Made by a program: the position numbers and the translations under genes. A DNA stretch of 10,319 nt from CAMLDH01 sp966250375 (GTDB lineage: Bacteria; Pseudomonadota; Gammaproteobacteria; Burkholderiales; Burkholderiaceae_D): positions 1-10,319 of the forward strand of contig CBINHE010000124.1 of the NCBI GenBank assembly GCA_966250375.1. The letters are read 5' to 3'. Each line of letters begins with the position of its first letter. The stretch's first letter is position 1. Under the pieces are notes generated by a model, which was not told the DNA's origin, searched no databases, and worked only from the letters and a program-made list of their open reading frames with translations. Shown piece after piece: positions 6,779 through 10,319 of this stretch.

Positions 6779-7225
6779 CTATTGAATGGCAAGTTGCTTG
6801 CGACTGGTTCCGGTTTTCTTCGGCAGCGTCAGTTGGAGCACGCCGTTTTCGTATTTGGCCTGTGCCTTGGTATCGTCGACTTCCTGAGGCAAGGTAAAGC
6901 TCCGATACTGCTGACCATATTGACGTTCCCGGCATAGCATGCCTGCGCCACCCACCTCTTTTTCTTCTTTGATTTCCGCGCTGAGAGTCACTTGATTGCC
7001 ATCGATCTCGACCTTGATGTCATCCTTGTTTACGCCCGGCATGTCGGCTTTCACCAGGAAATTCTGATCGTCTTCCGTCACATCCATGCGGAAACGCGGC
7101 ATCGCCGCGATGCCGCGCCGGGTCGACATCAGCGGAAAATCGCCAAGTAATTCATCAATACTACGGAAGGGATCAAGGCGCGCAATCTCCGTCAACGGAT
7201 CGAAGCGCATCAAACTGTTAGCCAT
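6779..7225 (-). CDS. hsp20: Small heat shock protein, Hsp20 / α-crystallin family
   Basis: 148 residues (149 if the adjacent ATG at 7228 is used; GAGGTG at 7230-7235 is better spaced for 7225). The N-terminal arm (SLMRFDPLTEIARLDPFRSIDELLGDF) is the usual bacterial class-A type. The α-crystallin domain covers about residues 44-138, with FRMDVTEDDQNFLVKADMPG, the DDIKVEIDGNQVTLSAE strand pair and the signature A-x-YENGVLQLTLPK. The short C-terminal tail ends KQLAIQ, where LAI can serve as the I-x-I-type anchor for oligomer assembly. The protein is an ATP-independent holdase that keeps unfolding proteins soluble. It is the first gene of the minus-strand group. I could not find a clear σ32 promoter (CTTGAAA/CCCCAT) or CIRCE element upstream. 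Confidence 0.95.
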   Translation of the reverse strand: MANSLMRFDPLTEIARLDPFRSIDELLGDFPLMSTRRGIAAMPRFRMDVTEDDQNFLVKADMPGVNKDDIKVEIDGNQVTLSAEIKEEKEVGGAGMLCRERQYGQQYRSFTLPQEVDDTKAQAKYENGVLQLTLPKKTGTSRKQLAIQ

Positions 7226-7631
7226 CATTCACCTCATCTCTGTTATAGAACACAATAAAACACAATTGCGGGGGAAATTGCACTGATGCCATCGCCTTGC
7301 TGCTTCCTATGCGGGAATCCTGCATACCCCTTTATCTATGATAGAAGTGACTGATAGCCTCGTTATGAGCAATATCAATGCGCCCCAAATTGGATCACGT
7401 ACATATCTGAAATGTCTTTCGCACTCTTTTCCATGTATGCATTCTCATGAAAAAACGGCGTGATGCATACGAGTTTTTAAGGGATAACACTGCTGCCGTG
7501 TTTGACAGGATGGGCAAGGCCTCCGAACGGAGCGAGACCGCTCGCTGTTCGATCTATGATGGGAATGTGTTCAGAGCTAGATCACCGACAACCTGAATTA
7601 ACTGCGGCAATCGAGAATCCTGAGGTTGAAT
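7226..7631. other. Gene-poor stretch between hsp20 and vsr (divergent promoters expected)
   Basis: About 400 bp. Near hsp20 there is an A/T-rich stretch with ACACAATAAAACACAAT (about 7249-7265) and, on the minus strand, a possible -10 TATAAC close to 7243-7248, but no matching -35. A 49-codon frame at 7447-7596 lacks a ribosome binding site and is not recognised. A small hairpin AGCGAG-ACCG-CTCGCT occurs around 7531-7546. TATGAT at 7555-7560 could be a -10 for vsr without a good -35. No other feature seen. Confidence 0.5.
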
Positions 7632-8027
7632 ATGGATGTTTTTACCCCCGAAAAGCGAAGTGAGGTAATGTCCCGAATTCGGAGCCGAAACACAAAACCC
7701 GAACTTTTGGTCAAGGCTGTGCTATGGGGAAATGGATTTAGGTATGCAAGAACAGGCTATCAGTTGCCAGGCTCCCCCGATGTCGTTCTTCCGAAATACC
7801 GGTCAGTAATTTTTGTTCACGGCTGTTTTTGGCACGGACATGCCTGCAAGTATGGGCGGGTGCCGAAATCAAATTGTGAATATTGGGTACCCAAGATAAA
7901 GAAAAACAAGGCCCGTGATGCAAGAGCGCTCCGAAATTTGAGGGCGATGGGATGGCATTGCTATCAAATTTGGGAATGTCACCTGCTAGCAGATTTAAAT
8001 CGCGTAATGAGAAGGCTTAGAGCTTAA
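7632..8027 (+). CDS. vsr: Very short patch repair (Vsr) DNA mismatch endonuclease
   Basis: 131 residues from the ATG preceded by TGAGGT (7621-7626). The protein nicks 5' of the T in T:G mismatches that arise when 5-methylcytosine deaminates, starting short-patch repair. The family features are all visible: MSRIRSRNTKPEL near the N-terminus (residues 13-25), the catalytic Asp 50 in LPGSPDVVLPK, HGCFWHGHAC (63-72) holding His 63, the Phe 66-Trp 67 pair that wedges into DNA and His 68, KIKKNKARD (88-96) and IWECH (113-117). His 70, Cys 72 and Cys 116 correspond to the structural zinc ligands of the E. coli enzyme, offset by one residue. It looks intact. vsr normally sits beside a cytosine-C5 methyltransferase, and none is visible in the window. 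It converges on the Tle5-type operon. Confidence 0.96.
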   Translation: MDVFTPEKRSEVMSRIRSRNTKPELLVKAVLWGNGFRYARTGYQLPGSPDVVLPKYRSVIFVHGCFWHGHACKYGRVPKSNCEYWVPKIKKNKARDARALRNLRAMGWHCYQIWECHLLADLNRVMRRLRA

Positions 8028-8055
8028 GCTCCAAGTATGCGCCCACGAATGCAAG

Positions 8056-8077
8056 AAAAAAATCAAATCAGACTTGA
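8056..8077 (-). terminator. Possible weak terminator for the phospholipase operon
   Basis: On the minus strand TCAAG-TCTGA-TTTGA can form a 5-bp stem (one G-U pair), followed directly by seven T (8062-8056). It starts 11 bases after the stop of the membrane protein gene, the last of the unit. The stem is weak, so this is tentative. Confidence 0.4.
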
Positions 8078-8088
8078 CGCCATTGGTT

Positions 8089-8400
8089 TTATTCTGCTTG
8101 GCGCATGCAAGATTTCATGGCTCGCTCAAATTTTCTCCTTTTTGCACCTGTGTACAGCGCACAAACCAACAAACAAATTGCAAGTGGAACCCCCAGCGAA
8201 ATATAAATAATTGAAAACAGGGTTAAGAAACTTGGAATATGGCCGCTGCAATGTGACGGCCCACCACCCATCTCCAGACATGAATCCGACAATGCATATG
8301 CCGCAATTAGCCACAAAATCACGGAACAAAAAAAGCCAAGCCAAAAACGCCTATTCAATTTGGCATACCTTGCGGCAGCCTGTTGTACTGTGTTCGTCAT
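8089..8400 (-). CDS. Two-helix membrane protein, unknown, last gene of the Tle5-like unit
   Basis: 103 residues starting at the ATG one base after the Sel1 gene stop (TGACATG), with GAGG (8407-8410) six bases upstream inside the preceding gene, so translation is coupled. A longer open frame to 8577 overlaps the Sel1 gene and is rejected. There are two hydrophobic segments, about residues 19-39 (FWLGFFCSVILWLIAAYALS) and 58-83 (LTLFSIIYISLGVPLAICLL). The loop between them carries CLEMGGGPSHCSGH, with two Cys that could form a disulfide in the periplasm. The ends are basic (RYAKLNRR before, GAKRRKFERAMK after), suggesting both face the cytoplasm and the loop faces the periplasm. I do not recognise a family. 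Position suggests an accessory or extra immunity function against the phospholipase (inference). Base composition is more A/T-rich than the left half of the window. Confidence 0.75.
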   Translation of the reverse strand: MTNTVQQAAARYAKLNRRFWLGFFCSVILWLIAAYALSDSCLEMGGGPSHCSGHIPSFLTLFSIIYISLGVPLAICLLVCALYTGAKRRKFERAMKSCMRQAE

Positions 8401-8401
8401 G

Positions 8402-9283
8402 TCAAGCCTCGGGCATTGGTTTTGGTGGCAAAGGGCAAATTCTGTCGATGTTAGGAAATTTTTTACTTGGATCAGCTCGCAATTCTTCGTAAAGCTTTCT
8501 ATAACAGGCAGCGCGTTGAGGATCTTTTCCCAAGTTGTATTCGCCGTCCTCAAAAATTCCCTCCAGCGCATATACACTTTCTCGATGTCCTAACGCGGCA
8601 GATTGCTGAAAATATGCGAGGGACTTGGGTATATTTTCTTCAACAATCGCATAAGTCATGCCCAACTCATAACCAGCCGGCGCATGCCCTTGGGATAGCG
8701 AACACTCCAGCATTTTCGTGCCGAGCGCTATCGCTTGCACACGCATCGGCGTTTGCAGAAATTTATCTACCAGCTTTTTCCCAACCAAAAACTGCCCCTG
8801 CGGGTCGCCTAAGTCCGCCGACTTCCGGTAATAGGCCAGCGCCGCCACTCGGTCCTGTTTCACGCCGACGCCTTGCTCAAGAAAATTGCCCATCTGGTAG
8901 TAGCCCGCGCCGATATTCATCGCCATCAAGCGCTCGACTAACTCCACCGCTTTGTTTTCATTGACCGGCACACCGTAACCATTCCGGTACATCAAGGCGA
9001 GATTGTTGATCGCCTTGAAGTGGTTCCTTTCCGCCGCCTTTTCGTAAAGCGCGATAATGTATTTTTCGGCACCTTCCTTATTTTCTTTTTCGAGCTTGCG
9101 CGCTTGCTTGAACCAACCATCCGCTTCCTCGTCTACTCTGGGCCACAGACCCTGTTCGCGTTTGCAAGTGAATTCCAGCGCTTTCCAATCCACGTTTTCA
9201 ATATCCATATTTTTCTTCCCATACACAAAATCGCAACCCAGGCAACATAGCAGCGTAGCAAGCAATAGAAGTACTCTGTTCAT
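8402..9283 (-). CDS. Sel1-repeat putative lipoprotein, probable immunity protein of the Tle5-like phospholipase
   Basis: 293 residues starting six bases after the phospholipase stop. MNRVLLLLATLLCCLGCDF is a short export signal; Cys 17 after Leu-Gly is the likely lipid site although the -3 position is Cys rather than Leu. Asp follows, which in enterobacteria favours inner-membrane retention. The rest is helical Sel1-like/TPR repeats: ALYEKAAERNHFKAINNLAL (79-98), MYRNGYGVPVNENKAVEL, YYQMGNFLEQGVGVKQDRVA, ALAYYRKSADLGDPQGQFLV (148-167) and SLAYFQQSAALGHRESVYAL (221-240). The end, PNIDRICPLPPKPMPEA, resembles the tail I recall for the Sel1-like DUF6396 proteins. In Pseudomonas the Tle5 phospholipase PldB is followed by such Sel1-like periplasmic immunity proteins, so the same role is inferred here: blocking incoming or self-made effector in the periplasm. 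Confidence 0.88.
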   Translation of the reverse strand: MNRVLLLLATLLCCLGCDFVYGKKNMDIENVDWKALEFTCKREQGLWPRVDEEADGWFKQARKLEKENKEGAEKYIIALYEKAAERNHFKAINNLALMYRNGYGVPVNENKAVELVERLMAMNIGAGYYQMGNFLEQGVGVKQDRVAALAYYRKSADLGDPQGQFLVGKKLVDKFLQTPMRVQAIALGTKMLECSLSQGHAPAGYELGMTYAIVEENIPKSLAYFQQSAALGHRESVYALEGIFEDGEYNLGKDPQRAACYRKLYEELRADPSKKFPNIDRICPLPPKPMPEA

Positions 9284-9289
9284 TTTTTC

Positions 9290-10271
9290 TCAGTCCAAAG
9301 CAGCTTTGGAAGTGCCGTCATCAAAAAACTCCAGCAATGGCGCAACCAATGGCTTCTTCGTCTCTTTATTTTTAAGATTTTTTGTCATGATTTTGCCCCA
9401 ATCGTCAAATTCCCTTGTCATATCCTCCGATGGCGCTTTCCTAGTATGAATCTTCCACAACTGCTCACGCAATTGTCGAGTCAATTCGGGTGAAGGGCAG
9501 GCAATATTGAGTTCGCTATCGGCTTCCATGCTGCGAACATTGATATTGGCTGAGCCGAGTGTGAAAAACACATCGTCGATCAACATCAATTTGGAATGCA
9601 CATAAATTTCCTTGTAGCGCATCTCTTGCCCGATCTGTGCACAGGTGGCGAGTGTGGCGACATGAATATGAATTCCATCAAGGTCGGCTTTGCGTAATGC
9701 CGCCTCTGAAGAGGTTTCATTGCTGCCTTCTTTTTTGTGAATCGTCGGCATCGTGCTTGCCTTGCCCAATGCGGCAAGCATTTCGTAGGTATTCACCCGT
9801 CCTGCGTCCGGGGGAACATTGGTTACCACGAAAATATAAAAGTCGCGCTTCCATCCATTTTGCTTGAGTTTGCGTCTTACGTTGCGAATAAGATCCGCAA
9901 GTTCCTTATATCGAAAATACTGGTTTTCGAAGTAGACGTATTGCCGTGCGTTGCTCAGCGCGATCTGATACAGATTGAGAATGGCGCGCTCGCCTTCCTG
10001 CGGCTGCGTGCGGCATATTTGCGCCATTTCCCCCTTGCCGAGTTGTAGCGCGGGTTTTTCAAAAACCTGCGGTTTGATGTCTTTTCGCTCCGGATGCCAA
10101 AAGAATTTGGATCCTTGTCCTTCGGCTTTATCCCACGCTGTCACGAAATTTTCGTTCAAGTCAAAAAGAATCGGGCCACGCACACGGCTGGACAGGTCCT
10201 GCCACGGAGCGAAACCTAATCGCGCGGTGGAACGATATTCGTGCTCGTCGGTATCCCAATAATTGGTCACG
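9290..10271 (-). CDS. C-terminal part of a Tle5-like (eukaryotic-type) phospholipase D, interrupted at its 5' side
   Basis: About 326 residues of downstream coding sequence. The second HKD site is complete, YVHSKLMLIDDVFFTLGSAN (223-242), giving His 225, Lys 227, Asp 232 and the GSxN turn. YVYFENQYF (111-119) matches the YIENQxF motif of eukaryotic-type phospholipase D. The fragment begins TNYWDTDEHEYR, which resembles the stretch just after the first HKD site in such enzymes, so the N-terminal half with HKD 1 should lie outside the window. The apparent GTG at 10270 has no ribosome binding site, and the bases before it look like the end of a group II intron, so this is an exon rather than a full gene. 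The family cleaves phospholipids; Tle5 members are type VI effectors delivered to the periplasm of rival cells. A Sel1-type putative immunity gene follows. If the intron does not splice, this is a broken gene. Confidence 0.85.
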
Positions 10272-10319
10272 GTAGGAATGCCGGTTACCCGACACCCCCC
10301 GTACAGATCCGTACGTGCG
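10272..10319 (-). mobile_element. 3' end of a group II intron (part of domain V, domain VI), cut by the window edge
   Basis: Read on the minus strand, GCACGTACGGATCTGTACGG matches the 3' half of domain V and its exit (canonical GCACGUACGGUUCUG), and is followed by a G-run. Next comes TGTCGG-GTAA-CCGGCA, a 6-bp stem (one G-U pair) closed by a GNRA loop, as in domain VI, then TTCCTAC. If the intron ends at TAC, the A of GGCA is eight bases from the end, where the branch-point A is expected, and the end fits the AY rule. The exact 3' border is 10271 or 10272. The 5' half of domain V, the maturase/reverse transcriptase and the 5' end lie beyond the window. Confidence 0.75.

Noticed and set aside
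7226..7330. Heat shock (σ32) promoter, CIRCE element or ROSE thermometer ahead of hsp20
   Set aside because: No CTTGAAA/CCCCAT pair, no TTAGCACTC inverted repeat, and no clear pairing with the ribosome binding site.
7447..7596. 49-codon frame starting MKKRRDAYEFL upstream of vsr
   Set aside because: No Shine-Dalgarno site, no family recognised, length within chance expectation. Not a visible methyltransferase remnant.
8020..8031. 12-bp palindrome GAGCTTAAGCTC at the end of vsr
   Set aside because: Loopless, overlaps the stop codon and lacks a T-run; probably chance.
8401..8577. Upstream extension of the 103-aa membrane protein into the Sel1 gene
   Set aside because: It overlaps a well-supported gene in another frame; the ATG at 8400 has a well-placed GAGG.
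1..10319. CRISPR arrays, tRNA or rRNA genes
   Set aside because: No regularly spaced repeats and no cloverleaf or rRNA-like stretches were seen on either strand.

Overview
The window looks like a chromosomal segment of a Gram-negative proteobacterium, most likely a betaproteobacterium. This rests on protein flavour (an AcnA-like aconitase of the shorter type, Hsp20, a Vsr endonuclease, a Tle5-like phospholipase D with a Sel1-repeat lipoprotein) and on clear Shine-Dalgarno sites ahead of most starts. The species cannot be named from the sequence alone.

Left part (1-3528): a 57-residue basic protein lies on the minus strand at the edge. After a gene-free stretch of about 510 bp come four plus-strand genes. 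These are a stand-alone CBS-pair protein, a membrane site-2 protease (M50) carrying its own C-terminal CBS pair, a small protein ending in Gly-Gly, and a 199-aa partner whose start lies one base after the stop of the small protein. A hairpin with a T-run separates the protease from the last two.

Middle part (3625-7225): four minus-strand genes, in transcription order Hsp20, dodecin, aconitase and a protein with two PRC-barrel domains. The first three are closely spaced and could be one transcript; the PRC gene has its own ribosome binding site after a 99-bp gap. Together with the CBS and S2P genes this looks like a stress and homeostasis block: holdase chaperone, small-molecule binding dodecahedron, Fe-S metabolic enzyme and nucleotide-sensing CBS modules. 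The aconitase lacks one of the three canonical Fe-S cysteines and the dodecin lacks the usual flavin-stacking tryptophan.

Right part (7226-10319): accessory in character. After a gene-poor stretch of about 400 bp there is a very short patch repair endonuclease (Vsr) with no cytosine methyltransferase beside it. Converging on it is a three-gene minus-strand unit: the C-terminal part of a Tle5-like (eukaryotic-type) phospholipase D, a Sel1-repeat putative lipoprotein, and a two-helix membrane protein. This matches the known layout of type VI secretion lipase effectors and their Sel1-type immunity proteins. At the extreme right edge the phospholipase reading frame runs into what looks like the 3' end (domains V and VI) of a group II intron in the same orientation, so the effector gene seems to be split by a retroelement whose body lies outside the window.
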